Positions 29,901-47,875 are shown, counted from the stretch's first letter. The stretch is 64,000 nt of DNA from Bedellia somnulentella (GCA_963576735.1 OY755175.1:17128401-17192400), one strand, 5' to 3'. Numbers and translations are program-made. The notes: generated from the letters alone by a model not told the origin.

Positions 29901-31513
29901 TCCGGCGGCGCACTCGATGTTCGTGACGGGGCTGCAGTTCGTGGCGGCCGGCCACGTGCCCGCGCGCTGCGACGCCGCGCTGCTCTCCATCTCCGTCGAC
30001 AACCGCCTGTGCGTGCACGCGCTGCCCTCCCCGCGTGAGTATACCACTACGCTACACACACTGTAGACTACATACACTAAACACTAGAACATTACACACA
30101 CCGTAGACTACACATACTGCAGTCTACATACACTATACACTAGAACACTACACACATTGTAGACTACATACACTATACACTAGAACTCTACACACTGTAG
30201 GCTACATACACTAAACAATAAAACATAACACACTGTAGACTTACATACACTATACACTAGAACATTTACACACACTCTACACTAGAATATTATACACACT
30301 GTAGACTAAATACACTAGAACACTACACACACTGATACACGCTGTCTTGTCGCGTGAGTATAATATGTCGCAGTCGGATTGTATAATCCGCCGTTTTGCA
30401 CTACGACTAGCCGTTATCTAAAACAGCGCCGTTTTGTAATGCGGCGGTTCAAGCATTAGCTGGATTGTTATTACAATACGTTCTTCAATAAGGCGGACCA
30501 CGTCTAGCCGCATCGTACTCGGGTGCGCTTTTTCTTACATAACTTTTTAACTCCTATCATCGGAGGAACATATTAGAATAATAGTCGGACAGATGTAGTT
30601 GGAGATTCATTTATTTTTCGGAACCATTATTATTTTCCCAAGAAAACTACTATACAGTTTTCGAAGTAAATCAATCCAACAAAGATTGTAGCATATTCGC
30701 AACCATGTAGATATGCTCGCATTTCGGACTTATCGAACATCACGAAAATCGACGTGGAATTACCGAATCAAATTCCGTTTCTGATAAATTATAGGAGCGA
30801 AGCTCCATTTACCCCTGACTTTTGTATTAGCTTGTCACAGAAGTCCTCCTAAACGGTTGATCCAATCACAACAAATTTTGCACGATGCGATGGTTCAAGA
30901 CAACAAGGACAAGGTTTTAACGAAGAGAAAATTTAGATAGATGTTACCATTGAGGAATAATCACCCTTGAAAGTTTCCCATGTTAGTCTATGGGAAACGA
31001 GTGTAAACACGACTCGCACGCGCTTGAAGAATTTTTCATTGTGCCAATGCAGCGTAGCAATAAAACAATTTAAAACAACACATGTGTGATTTGGTCCGGC
31101 TTCGCTCCAAATTTTGGCATGCGAAGCATTCATGCCCATCTAGTAACATGCACTTAACCACTCTATATACATATCGTCTCCCGACGCTCGGGAAACACGG
31201 TCGTTGCCGAATATTTCTATGCGCATTATTAATTTTGGAGAACCTATACTATTATATTTTGCTTACACAAATTCCATAAGTGACAGTGGTTCTATTTATT
31301 CTTAATCTTTTGTGATATCTACGAGTATCACCTAAAACCCGCTTACGGTTACATATTTAGACAATTTGTCGAGTCAGCTAAAGAAGCTATCTATTATGAT
31401 GTTAATGCAAAATGTTTTCTATTGCAGGTACCATCCCCGCCTGGGTTGCAATTATCCTAATAATTTTCGTCCTGTTCTGCACATTCACACTATGTTCATA
31501 TCTTGGCATTTAA
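20843..31513 (+). CDS. Sec12: Sec12/PREB homologue, guanine nucleotide exchange factor for Sar1
   Basis: Seven exons (20843-20977, 21119-21471, 22949-23087, 25106-25263, 28930-29170, 29887-30034, 31428-31513) join in frame to 419 aa; vertebrate PREB is about the same length. Residues 30-44 hold the glycine-rich loop AGGGGASKTGVANG, the signature of this family, where it contacts Sar1. WD40-type blades follow, clearest at residues 168-230 (MATGGTDGVVRLWSF, KGHTKE, IDDLDFSPCDSSLVSIAKDG). A single C-terminal membrane helix lies at about 396-414 (AWVAIILIIFVLFCTFTLC) with only five residues after it. The protein sits in the ER membrane with the propeller in the cytosol, and loads Sar1 with GTP to start COPII assembly. 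A basic, low-complexity insert (RRRKRTVSENDN) lies at about residues 118-140. Confidence 0.93.
21119..21471 (+). CDS. Sec12: Sec12 exon 2
   Basis: Acceptor TCGCTTACAG, donor GTGAGT after a split GG. It encodes EIFEISHNGSRYVAEEVMRY, the blade NRIYLAAGQESHCQLYKVNI and a lysine- and arginine-rich insert. Confidence 0.92.
21472..22948 (+). other. Sec12 intron 2
   Basis: About 1.5 kb of AT-rich DNA. I saw no mobile element, ORF or RNA gene in it. Confidence 0.5.
22949..23087 (+). CDS. Sec12: Sec12 exon 3
   Basis: Acceptor TTTTTGTCCAG, donor GTAATA. Encodes one complete WD40-type repeat, RVVRVSNNGKLMATGGTDGV to LHELKGHTKE. Confidence 0.92.
23088..24340 (+). other. First part of Sec12 intron 3
   Basis: AT-rich. 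Around 24,180-24,300 there is a short match to the Helitron-like repeat family (CTGAAACGGTTGGACCGATT), otherwise nothing recognised. Confidence 0.4.
24360..25105 (+). repeat. 89-bp minisatellite made from the exon 4 splice acceptor
   Basis: Seven units of 89 bp place CAG followed by ATCGACGAC at 24,446, 24,535, 24,624, 24,713, 24,802, 24,891 and 24,980. Shorter units of about 42-44 bp follow up to 25,105, one more CAG-ATCGACGAC being at 25,064. The true exon 4 border reads CAG-ATCGATGACCTCGAC. Each unit also holds the filler CATAAAACCAGCATACATAG. The leftmost partial copy (24,363-24,395) keeps more of the exon, up to ACTTCAGTCT. Confidence 0.93.
25106..25263 (+). CDS. Sec12: Sec12 exon 4
   Basis: Acceptor ATCTTGGACAG, donor GTCAGT. 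Encodes IDDLDFSPCDSSLVSIAKDG and then TVWRVGGAGG and NGTKYLFKRC. Its acceptor and first bases are copied many times in the minisatellite just upstream. Confidence 0.92.
25680..28140 (-). mobile_element. Decayed LINE with RNase H (I/R1-like group) in Sec12 intron 4
   Basis: Minus-strand frames, 5' to 3': 27,777-28,118 (region between endonuclease and RT), 27,054-27,329 (RT, GCPQGGVLSPLLWNLVANDL and GYADYTTIL, where the catalytic YADD is now YADY), 26,516-26,818 (RT C-terminal side) and 25,849-26,508 (RNase H). An RNase H after RT is found in the I superfamily (I, R1, LOA and relatives). Frameshifts and the YADY change show it is dead. Confidence 0.85.
25849..26508 (-). pseudogene. RNase H domain of the decayed LINE
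   Basis: 219-aa frame. FTDGSKTKSGTGAVF, FQAESFAFILA, ILSDSKSVLQAL and WIKGHSGSRGNDAADELARR supply the D, E, D and later D of the RNase H active site. The domain breaks RNA in RNA-DNA hybrids during reverse transcription. It is the best kept part of this element. Confidence 0.87.
28656..28904 (+). mobile_element. SINE family A, full length
   Basis: TGTGTAGTGCCGGCTTAGAA start, GTAAGAGGCGACTAACGG, GCGGTTGGAGACCCATCACC, GGCTACCCCTTCTAGGGATT, then GTGAGTATATGTATGTATG tail. GGCGACTAACGG and GGTTGGAGACCC are weak box A and box B candidates. It sits in Sec12 intron 4, sense to the gene, right against exon 5. Confidence 0.85.
28930..29170 (+). CDS. Sec12: Sec12 exon 5
   Basis: Acceptor CATCTTCCAG, donor GTATGT. 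Encodes YGVIEDKKSQYRLFTLANPL and the blade SLSALAVRDDGRYVGVGTMF. A SINE ends only about 25 bases before the exon. Confidence 0.92.
29183..29400. repeat. Unclassified interspersed repeat, copy 2
   Basis: ATCAGCAAAGATATATTGGC and CTACTTTGCGAGTGAGTCTG match 8652-8870 in order. A short piece like the middle of SINE family A (GGTAGCCAGAGCTTAAGAGC) is embedded. It lies just after the donor of Sec12 exon 5. Confidence 0.45.
29887..30034 (+). CDS. Sec12: Sec12 exon 6
   Basis: Acceptor TTGCACTTAG (weak pyrimidine tract), donor GTGAGT. Encodes the last blade: RVLHVPAAHSMFVTGLQFVA and ALLSISVDNRLCVHALP. Confidence 0.92.
30048..30337 (+). repeat. Minisatellite of about 50-bp units in Sec12 intron 6
   Basis: Units of the kind CACTGTAGACTACATACACT followed by ATACACTAGAACACTACACA repeat about six times with small changes and length variation. 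Low complexity (A, C, T), no coding sense. Confidence 0.8.
30788..31144 (+). mobile_element. Possible non-autonomous Helitron in Sec12 intron 6
   Basis: Begins near a GGAGCGAAGCTCC palindrome, contains CCTAAACGGTTGATCCAATC, and ends GCCCATCTAGT at 31,144. A CTAGT end with an A/T insertion point fits Helitrons, but no rolling-circle gene is present. Confidence 0.4.
31428..31513 (+). CDS. Sec12: Sec12 exon 7, membrane anchor
   Basis: Acceptor TTTTCTATTGCAG; encodes the single membrane helix PAWVAIILIIFVLFCTFTLC and ends SYLGI with TAA. The tail-anchored layout fits insect and vertebrate members of the family. Confidence 0.92.
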
Positions 31514-31685
31514 TCTGAAATATTTTTTAGCATAATTCTCACTATAAGTACCTTGGGTTCTATGTTTAGTTTTTAGGCAAATTTCTTTGTTATCGGCTGG
31601 TAACACTGCTCATACGAATATTTTTTTGTGTATAAATAGGTTTTATGTAATTTAAATAAAGTGTAATGTTTATAATGTAGTTTTT
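31514..31685 (+). terminator. Sec12: Sec12 3' UTR and polyadenylation signal
   Basis: AATAAA at 31,655-31,660, about 145 bases after the stop codon, followed by a GT-rich stretch (GTGTAATGTTTATAATGTAG). This looks like the normal 3' end of the gene. Confidence 0.7.
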
Positions 31686-31984
31686 GTTATTTTGGTGTCA
31701 TATCAACAACAACACAAACAAAAATATCACAATGCCGCCTCTGCCGCTCTGTTTCCAAGGAAATATACATTTTACATAACTAGTGAAAAAGCTAAATATA
31801 TCAATATATTCATAAGTTCTAGACTAGTAGTATAAAACGTGAGTAGGAATCAAATTTGACATGTGTTCTGAAGAACTTGTACCTCTTCCAATCCTTTAAT
31901 ATATCTATTAACAAAACAATTAATCCTAACAAAGGGTAGCCAGAGAAAAAAATGTAAAATATAGACGTTTGTTGGTGGTGTCTT

Positions 31985-32145
31985 ACATACTCAAACGTTT
32001 ACACAAAGTAGTGGCAGAGGTATTAATACTACTGAACATCATGTGACCTTTATACCTGGTTTTTTTTAGTACTTATATATTGCTTGGGCAGTTGGTTCAC
32101 ATGATAGGGGCCAGCCTATCGCCGTTTTTTCATGCGGCGGAATCC
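31985..32145 (-). mobile_element. SINE family B fragment
   Basis: GGCAGAGGTATTAATACTAC, ATTGCTTGGGCAGTTGGTTC and CAGCCTATCGCCGTTTTTTC match the centre of the family B copy at 36,805-37,165. Confidence 0.6.
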
Positions 32146-32435
32146 TCGATGCGATTGCTAATTATTATACAAAATATCAGTGTGACACAAATGAACACTT
32201 TGACTGTTCCAATAGTATTTGCTTTCCCATCACCAAATGTCCAGTTCATTTATGACATGCATAAATATTAATACAAGGATGTATGAGCATAGACTACTAA
32301 CTAAAATAATTATTTAAATGTGCCTCTAGTTCCTTTATTTGTCTATAATTTTTAATTTAATATCACCCAATTCTCTTATTTCGTTGATATAAAGCAATAG
32401 CAAACTGTGCATTATATGTAATGCACGGACTGTTT

Positions 32436-32576
32436 AACGCCCGATTTCTGAATTGAGTATTCCAGCTGAGAACAACTTAAGTATCGTTCTGTCGCATTAA
32501 AATCTTAATAACTGAATGAGACAAAACTATACTTAAGTCGTTCTCAGCTTGAATACTCAATTCAGAAATCGGACAT
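32436..32576. mobile_element. MITE 1 of an inverted-repeat family, about 140 bp
   Basis: CGATTTCTGAATTGAGTATT at the left and its complement AATACTCAATTCAGAAATCG at the right, with further pairing inward (CAGCTGAGAAC against GTTCTCAGCTTG). A second copy lies at 45,446-45,587. Confidence 0.85.
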
Positions 32577-32599
32577 AAGTGTTTATACTCAAGGCAATT

Positions 32600-33205
32600 A
32601 GTTAGTCTGGTAAATAAAATACTATTTATTTTAAAGTATGTTTGGAATCATACTCTCATATTTATTTGGTAAGTACTTAAGTATACAATGCTTGAACCGA
32701 GTCAGGAGACAACTTACAGAACTTTATACACAATTTAAAATATATGGAATTTTACAGATTGTCCATAGTTACAGATTTTGAATATGAATTCGTTTTAGAC
32801 AAAAATATTAAATTTCTTTTCGTACGGTCCATATTTTACACCTACGTTTTTACATACTCCCTACGCCATTACTTTATCAATGTCTGGTAAGTATAGCGCG
32901 TAATATTTCTATGTCCGATTACCTACACTTGAGATTACTACAAAATAACATAAGTCTTAATTAACAACGTCATAAAAATAAAACAATACCGTAGAATACG
33001 CATGACAGAGTATCATCATAGGAAACATCTCAATAATCTGCATAAGTTTGCATTTGGTTTTTGGAAAAAATCACTTAATTTTAGAACAACTTCAAATCTA
33101 ATATTGTGTAGGATTTACTAACACTTATTGGAATATGAGTAATATATTTATGTTCTAAAACTGCAAACTAAAAGTTGCTTATCAAGTTCATCATTTATTA
33201 TCCGT
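32600..33205 (-). other. HP1 3' UTR and shared intergenic space with Sec12
   Basis: The two genes converge here. On the minus strand an AATAAA lies near 32,620 (TTTATT on the plus strand), about 580 bases after the HP1 stop, and is a possible 3' end. No other gene was seen. Confidence 0.45.
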
Positions 33206-41558
<8,353 letters not shown>

Positions 41559-41700
41559 AATTGATCGCAATTAAATGAAATTGTACTATTGTGTAGATCT
41601 TGTAAATAAACAAGCCGGCTTCTTCCTCCTAGCGTCTTCTTAGTTCAAAATGGCGGAATTGTTGGCGGATTAAATGATTTTGATTGAGGTTATAAAAAAA
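41559..41700 (-). promoter_or_regulatory. HP1: Likely HP1 promoter and 5' UTR
   Basis: On the minus strand, CCGCCATTTTGAAC at about 41,643-41,656 resembles a YY1/Pho site (GCCGCCATNTTG), which often sits near start sites of housekeeping genes; AGAAGAAGC-rich leader follows. No TATA box was seen. The transcript start is inferred only. Confidence 0.35.
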
Positions 41701-42470
41701 AACAATAAGTTGCCTGTAAAGAAAATTATATTTACCCAATATTAAAACGACTATTATCTAAATGTTTGTTGTCCCAAATTAGTATTTATATTTATAAGCA
41801 TTATATTCAGGTCCAATTCAGTATGTTCTTTCTTGAAAGTGGTTCACAACGTATCAATAGGCATTCTTTTAAACTTTCTGGGTTTTATGATATATATTTA
41901 ATATAGTTCTTATTATTCATTTTACCATGAAGATTACTACCACCATTCAGATGTTGGATTTGTCGAATTCCGCCATGGAAACTCGTCCAAATCCAAACCT
42001 TCGTTTGAACTGAGCGCAACAAAATTAAATGTTTAAATTGACGCGGTCGGTGGCAACGTTTTTTATCTATGTGAGTATATCCCCTTAAAACCAACTGAGT
42101 TGCTCTCATACAATTTGGATTCGAGATCGAAACGCAAGTGAAGACGCAAAGGTCCATTTAAATAAAATAATAAAAATTTTAGACTGACTGTAAAGTGGGG
42201 TATAATAAGTAATTCATATTCCTGCGCTGTGGTGCAGTCAATTTAAATACCTAGGTATCTCTTTGTATAAAACAGACATCTCTTTGATTACCTTCGTTCA
42301 TTTTACACATCACCCTAACCGACAAACTCACCATATAATAATTAAGAGCGAGCTAGGGACAAAAACCTATGACAATATCTCGATTTCAATTTAAAGACAA
42401 TAAAAAGCTTTAATTATATGAAGTAAATACATCCCTTAGTCAGTTTTACATCAATAAGGATATAATAAGC
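41701..42470. other. Intergenic DNA upstream of HP1
   Basis: AT-rich; the 90-aa minus-strand frame at 41,885-42,157 has no recognisable features and is not taken as a gene. Confidence 0.35.
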
Positions 42471-42690
42471 AAGCTACTTGCAGGATATGAGTCATGGCAA
42501 AGTTAAATTTGTCTTGAATCTGGTGTACACAGGGTTTGATTTTGGGACCTTTCCTATTTCTAACTTATTTGTTTTCAAAATTTTAGCCCTCGTTAATGCA
42601 AAGAGGGCTCGTTGAGATACATAGTTCAAATTTAAATTAAATCAAAACCAGCAATAAGTTAAAAGTGATAAACAATTCACTTAAAATAAG
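42470..42690 (+). repeat. Direct repeat, left copy (about 220 bp)
   Basis: AAGCAAGCTACTTGCAGGAT, GATTTTGGGACCTTTCCTAT and AAATCAAAACCAGCAATAAG recur in the same order and spacing at 43,604-43,830, with few changes and small indels. Confidence 0.9.
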
Positions 42691-42755
42691 GTTCGGCTCC
42701 AAAAACACCTTTAACGTTTATGATATATCGTTAATAAATAGTAGATACTTCAATA

Positions 42756-43201
42756 ATAGGCTATTTGACTAAGTTTCTAAAACTATCTTACGGTGATAAT
42801 TTGTTTATAAGGAGCCCTAAAAAAATATTTTTCTGTCTTCATTTTAGCTATTTTATTAAAAAATCGAAAAAGAAAATGCAATATTCAAATGTGCCGCGAA
42901 AACGCCACTTTAAGTAATATGGCGGCTGTAAGCACAAATGACGTCAATTCCGCATTAAACACCAATGAGCGAAGTGATACACTGACTGTTTATGCGCGAT
43001 CTACGTCATTATAGAAATAGCCAATCACGGTCGTTTTTAGTCACGTGACAGTTGCATCAAAAATAATTATTTTAGAATACGGATTTTAGTGAAATAATGC
43101 AATATTTTTATCTCGCATTATTACATATTGCTCCAAAAAAGAAATATCAAGACTAATGAAATAAAAGAAATGTATATTTTTATTACAGTCAAATAGCCTA
43201 T
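42756..43201. mobile_element. Mariner-like MITE, 446 bp, TA duplication
   Basis: ATAGGCTATTTGACT at the left and AGTCAAATAGCCTAT at the right are perfect inverted repeats flanked on both sides by TA (42,754-42,755 and 43,202-43,203). The inner part has no ORF but carries CACGTGAC, TGACGTCA-like (AATGACGTCAATT) and GTCATTATAGAAATAGCCAA runs. It lies between the two direct repeat copies. Confidence 0.85.
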
Positions 43202-43603
43202 TAGTCTTTACTTACAAAACACACAATACAATTCAATTCATTACAATTTATTTTAATTACAATAGATTTCTATCTATGGGTATTTAGTATCAACGCAAAA
43301 ATACTTTGTCTTAATCATAAATACTATACCTTATCAAAGGTGCTTACTAATGAGTGTAATAATGATTCTATTATCATTAAACTTGTCGGAAACTAAAAGG
43401 TGCTGAATTCCCTGCTTTCGGGCATTATTCACACCTGGTAATCGATCTTAACTGTCATTCATTACTGTCAAATAAAAGAGAAAAGAAATTAAGCCAGTAT
43501 TGTCTATAGTTTAGTTACATTTTATTTAAGGATTTTGTTTTCTTTTTATTGCCCTTCAATTCTATTTTAATATTTATTTATTTATTTGGAAGACAAAAAT
43601 AAG

Positions 43604-43830
43604 CAAGCTACTTGTAGGATATGAGTCATGGCAAAGTTAAATTTGTCTTGAATTTGGTGAACACAGGGTTTGATTTTGGGACCTTTCCTATTTCTAACTT
43701 GTATCATTTGTTTTCAAAATTTTAGCACTCGTTAATTAATGCAGAAAGGACTCGTGGAGATACACAGTTCAAATTTAAATTAAATCAAAACCAGCAATAA
43801 GTTAAAAGTGATAAACAATTCACTTAAAGC
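43604..43830 (+). repeat. Direct repeat, right copy (about 225 bp)
   Basis: Partner of 42,470-42,690. It differs at scattered bases and by short insertions (for example CGTTAATTAATGCAG against CGTTAATGCAA). Confidence 0.9.
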
Positions 43831-44260
43831 TAAATATTAACAACATAAGGAACAGTACATAACATCAATGCAAATTAAAAGTCATTCATTACCAATAGTT
43901 TAAATATTAATATGGATTAAAATAATATAATATTAAAATTTATGCATTGGATTACACTTTTTTCCGTGTTCACCAATATAAAATATTTAAAAAGAGTTTG
44001 TTGTGTGTTAAATATACGATAAATTTAAACAGGTACCTACTCAGTAAATAAATCATATTTTAATCATTTAGGAAACAATAACATTATTTTTGTCAAGTCT
44101 TAAGTATATTTTGACAAATTAAATAATTGTTTGAATCCCTAGAATAACTGAGAAAAAGAAGGCAACAATACAATACAATACGATTAAGTTTCAATTGAGA
44201 CGACATTAGATAATTTTTTCCTCGTGCGCTGAATGCCCGCCCAAGTGAAAACTACACCAA
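43831..44260. other. AT-rich DNA, nothing recognised
   Basis: No ORF or known repeat was seen between the direct repeat and the promoter-like region that follows. Confidence 0.35.
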
Positions 44261-44269
44261 TCCAAACTC

Positions 44270-44715
44270 GTGTTCATTCATCTTTCGTCTCGCTCAGTCT
44301 CGCGGCGAGGCCGTATCAAACGAATCAAAACAACACAACCAACCAACACAACACAGTCTTTCATTTGATTTCCATGTGACAACGTGCCAATTGAAGTGCT
44401 CTCTTGCTCTACCAAAAGACTTGCGCAAACTTATTTAGCACTTTGTTTTATCACTATCGTTTAAGTGGTGGCCAAAATCATTCAAAATTGTGAGAAGTGA
44501 TAAATTATAAAATCGAACCGTGTGATATTATAAAAGGTTACATATTTGTGTCCAGCTAGTGGTTTCAAATTGACTCTTGACGTCACGCCGGGCGACCAAT
44601 CCGCGCCGCGCAGTCAGCAACAGGCTGATTTCTAGCCGATACATGGATTTCTTGTTTTTAAACATTGAAATGTTGATCTGCAACTTTAAGTGAGACTGAA
44701 CTAAATTTCGTTAAT
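44270..44715 (+). promoter_or_regulatory. Probable promoter and 5' leader of an unidentified gene
   Basis: GC content rises sharply; a perfect CRE palindrome TGACGTCA lies at 44,578-44,585 and a GACCAATCC CCAAT box at about 44,593. A 16-codon upstream ORF (44,643-44,693, MDFLFLNIEMLICNFK, stop) precedes the main ATG and may lower its translation. The transcript start is not certain. Confidence 0.45.
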
Positions 44716-44794
44716 ATGTTATTGAAATGTACTGCCGACGGGAGGAGGATAAAAGTGAATGGTGTTCCGGCAAGCCAGGGAAATGTCGCAAGAG
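44716..44794 (+). CDS. Probable first coding exon of an unidentified gene
   Basis: ATG at 44,716 opens 26 codons (MLLKCTADGRRIKVNGVPAS, QGNVAR) that run straight into a consensus donor, AGAG-GTAAGT, at 44,795. The codon pattern and GC content are unlike the flanks, and the leader upstream has promoter-like features. No continuing plus-strand exon was recognised in the following 19 kb, so either intron 1 is very long or the exon ends are short and missed. I do not recognise the peptide. A regulatory gene with a long first intron is one reading, offered only as inference. Confidence 0.45.
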
Positions 44795-45299
44795 GTAAGT
44801 CCGGATAAAAATGTGTTCATATTGTGATGATGACCTCTCATTCTCTTACCAGGGTTACAGTCTAAAATAACTTGCATGCTGTTATCAAACATTTAACGCT
44901 TTGCTTTCATAAATTAATATATTCGCACTAACTATGTCACTGCATTTTTTACAGTTGGTTCGGGAATTCTGATGCTGATAAACTTCGACATTGTCTGCTT
45001 ACCATCTTCAAAATTCGCACTCGAATGAATTTATTAACAATTATATTTATTTATATTATTGAATTTTATTTATCTAATAACAGTGCATGGTTTGGAGAAT
45101 AATGAAACATGCTAACGTATCTAAGTACTTAAATGAAATCTGTTTACATCTATAGATAAGGGTTGGGGTTCTCTAATTCTTTTTTGTCATAATATTAGCG
45201 AATGTTTGTACATCAACATCATCTTATAAGTTGTAGAAATTATTCAGAAACACTGTTACCAAAAAAAACACGATTATTCTATGACGTCATTAAAAATTC
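44795..45299. other. Start of the putative long intron
   Basis: AT-rich, with no ORF and no repeat recognised. Confidence 0.35.
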
Positions 45300-45300
45300 A

Positions 45301-45396
45301 ACTTTCCAAAAGTGGCTGAGGAATTTTTCATTCCTTAATTCTGGCTACCCCATCTAGGGATTTTTACCCGTGAGTATATTTATTTATGTATGTCAT
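45301..45396 (+). mobile_element. SINE family A, 5'-truncated
   Basis: Only the last third: TTTCCAAAAGTGGCTGAGGA, CTGGCTACCCCATCTAGGGA, GTGAGTATATTTATTTATGT. 5' truncation fits LINE-driven copying. Confidence 0.75.
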
Positions 45397-45445
45397 TAAA
45401 AAGACATATTTACTATGTTAAAAATTTGATGTGTTACACTATCGC

Positions 45446-45587
45446 CCCATTTCTGAATTGAGTATTGAAGCTGAGAACGATTAAGTATCGTTTTGTCTCA
45501 CTCAGTTGTTAAAATTTCAATGCGACAAAACGATACTTAAGTTGTACTTAGCTGGAATACTCAATTCAGAAATCGGGCGTATAACAT
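45446..45587. mobile_element. MITE 2 of the inverted-repeat family, about 140 bp
   Basis: CATTTCTGAATTGAGTATTG at the left, ATACTCAATTCAGAAATCGG at the right; the centre matches 32,436-32,576 (AAGTATCGTT, ACTTAAGTTGT). The two copies place the family end near CGCCC. Confidence 0.85.
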
Positions 45588-45639
45588 ATTATTACTTATA
45601 TGCAATTGAAGAGATTTTGCAGAACTTACATACAAAAAA

Positions 45640-45725
45640 TACTAACAGTACTCACGCCCGCTAATTCCCATTGGGGTAGGCGGAGACTATCGATCGTCAC
45701 TTAGCACGATCCTGACATGCTCCAA
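45640..45725 (-). repeat. RTE-type 3' tail fragment
   Basis: GTACTCACGCCCGCTAATTC, CCATTGGGGTAGGCGGAGAC and ATCGATCGTCACTTAGCACG; reverse orientation, close to 15,720-15,830. Confidence 0.55.
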
Positions 45726-46058
45726 AAATATATCTTAAAATGGTTTTGCTACTCTACATTTTAATAGGGTACGTCAAAGTTTTCTATGAAAGCTCAAAGT
45801 CTGCTTCATATTGCTTATTGTCTCTAGTTTTCATTGCACTATTAAAAAAAAAAACGTATTTCTGAGATAAAGTAAATTTAAATCCGAGTGGTAATTCTAG
45901 TGTCTCGAGCGTTTTATGAAAACTCAGGAAATTGTGTGCCCCTCCTACATTTGCAAACACATTCACTTTCCTAGCAGATAATTATTACTCATACCACACT
46001 TAGAGGGTTCAAAACGTCACACATCTTCAGGGTATCAGGAAAAATAATAGAAAATTAC

Positions 46059-46134
46059 CTGCCAGCGAACCGGGGCGGCGGCGTCGAGAACCAGGATTTT
46101 CTTGTCATAACTTACAAAGAGTGCAAAATCATGC
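46059..46134 (-). CDS. Possible small exon of an unidentified minus-strand gene
   Basis: On the minus strand a CTTCTTCTAAACAATAG acceptor precedes 76 bases encoding HDFALFVSYDKKILVLDAAA then PVRWQ, followed by donor GTAATT. The stretch is GC-rich (GACGCCGCCGCCCCGG) in an AT-rich setting, like the real exons in this window. No neighbouring exon was found, so this stays a candidate. Confidence 0.25.
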
Positions 46135-46139
46135 CTATT

Positions 46140-46905
46140 GTTTAGAAGAAGATCCCCTTAATTAATAAAAATTAAATTATTCATCATTAAAGTAATGTAA
46201 CTCGATGTGATGTGAACATTAATTAATCTATGTATGTCTTCTTAATGAAAAATGCCTCCTAAAAACCTATACGTTTTATTAATAAAAATAAATTTTCAAC
46301 GAAGCCCTTGTAGGTTAATATTACTCGTAAGTTTTTGGTGCGGAAGCCTTAAAATCATATCCTATATATCCTCGAACGTTTGAAAAATAACAAATATTTA
46401 TGATTAAAAACGTTACGGTCAGATAAAACTTTCTTCACTATACCAGATGATCATCGTTACCAATGTTTCTGCGCTGTTAATTAATATTTATTTAGTAACA
46501 AAACGAATTTTTACTTTATTTTGATTCTCAGCTGCAGTTATAAGAATATTACCTATTCTTTAATTCTCTTTAGCGTGATCTTTTCATTAAGATTGAACAT
46601 GAGACAGCAAATGAACAGATAGAAATAAAAAGCAGATATAAAATTAACAAAAACAACATTGTAATACAATTATTCATTTCGTGTAACATGGGGTAACTTA
46701 ACGGGAGCAATGTCAAAATAAATTTGTTTAATTTGGTTTTTTTAGTTAGGTCATTGTAGGTGTCATCAATAGATTGCCCGAAAGAGACCTCTGTGATTTT
46801 TAGAGATATTATCACAGTTGTAATATATGTTGAAGTTAACGCGGTAGACTATGGCCTAACTACCCTAACCAGACTAGGCTTTATCACTTTGGAGTTGGAG
46901 ACATT
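46140..46905. other. AT-rich DNA without a supported gene
   Basis: Frames here (for example 46,570-46,815 minus) are low-complexity and lack any domain. Confidence 0.35.
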
Positions 46906-46912
46906 ATATGAT

Positions 46913-47154
46913 ATACATACATATACTCACAGCCATAAACCCAAAAAGGGGTAGGCAGAGCTTCAGAGCTAGAAACTCCTCAACCACATTTGGAAGTTGA
47001 TAGAGGACAAGATGGTATAAATAAAGTATCGTTGGTGATAGGTCTCCAACCGCATCGCCCAAAAACTACTTAAAAAAGCCCCATACCCTTAGTTTCCTCT
47101 TACGACACCCATGGGCAAAAAGGGGTAGTGAAATGCTAAGCCGGCACTTCACGG
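46913..47154 (-). mobile_element. SINE family A copy
   Basis: ATACATACATATACTCACAG, GGTCTCCAACCGCATCGCCC, CATACCCTTAGTTTCCTCTT and GCTAAGCCGGCACTTCACGG; near full length, reverse orientation. Confidence 0.83.
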
Positions 47155-47569
47155 TACTACATATTATATGAGCCGTTATAATCATATAATGCAGAGTTTG
47201 AGAACCACACGTTTTACAAACATACAAATAGGGAAGAACTGTATAATACTATTGTTATTCGAGTGTGTAAAGTTTTGAAACCTTCAGTAAACAACCCTTG
47301 TTATACACGATATGAGAAACTTATCCGTTACGTAAACATTGTCCTCTTATGTAACATTCAGCTTAGGGAAAACAGTTGCGTGTTCGTAATACATTTGCAT
47401 TAGGACTCACGTCTCATACGCTTATGTTCTGCAGGTTTTATTAGAATATTAGATTTTTACATCCACTTTTGATAAATTAATCCTTAATTTGTTGATAAGA
47501 TATCTCGCGATGTTTAGTAGTAAATAGTACTTCTGTCGCCCCTTCTTGGATATAATTCTTTTCTCTCTA

Positions 47570-47875
47570 TGCATATAAAATAAAGTGGTTTTAGTTACAC
47601 TATTTATAACTCGAGAACGAATAAACCGATTTGACTGAAAATTAGTGGAGAGCTAGCTAAGAACCAGGAAAAGGCTATAGGATACTTTTTATTATATTAA
47701 AAAGATGTAATATTTGTTTGTATGTCGGTAACAAAAGGCTCCGCAACAACTTAACCGATTTTTATAAAAAAAACTTTCATCAATGAAACGCTGAAATATC
47801 ATCACGCTAAATATAAGGGGATAAGCAGTGAAAAATACTTATCACCATCCGTGCGAATCCGGGGCAAACTACTAG
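47570..47875 (+). mobile_element. Non-autonomous Helitron-like element
   Basis: Contains AACTCGAGAACGAATAAACC, ACAACTTAACCGATTTTTAT and GAAATATCATCACGCTAAAT, and ends CCGTGCGAATCCGGGGCAAA then CTACTAG|T. Such a GTGCGAA-CCGGG-CTAG end is known from insect Helitrons. There is no Rep or helicase frame. Confidence 0.65.

Noticed and set aside
41885..42157. 90-aa frame upstream of HP1
   Set aside because: No domain, no codon bias, no splice signals; possible by chance at this length.
45784..45966. 60-aa minus-strand frame starting MNVFANVGGAHNF
   Set aside because: Looked transposase-like at first, but no catalytic motif or neighbouring frame supports it.
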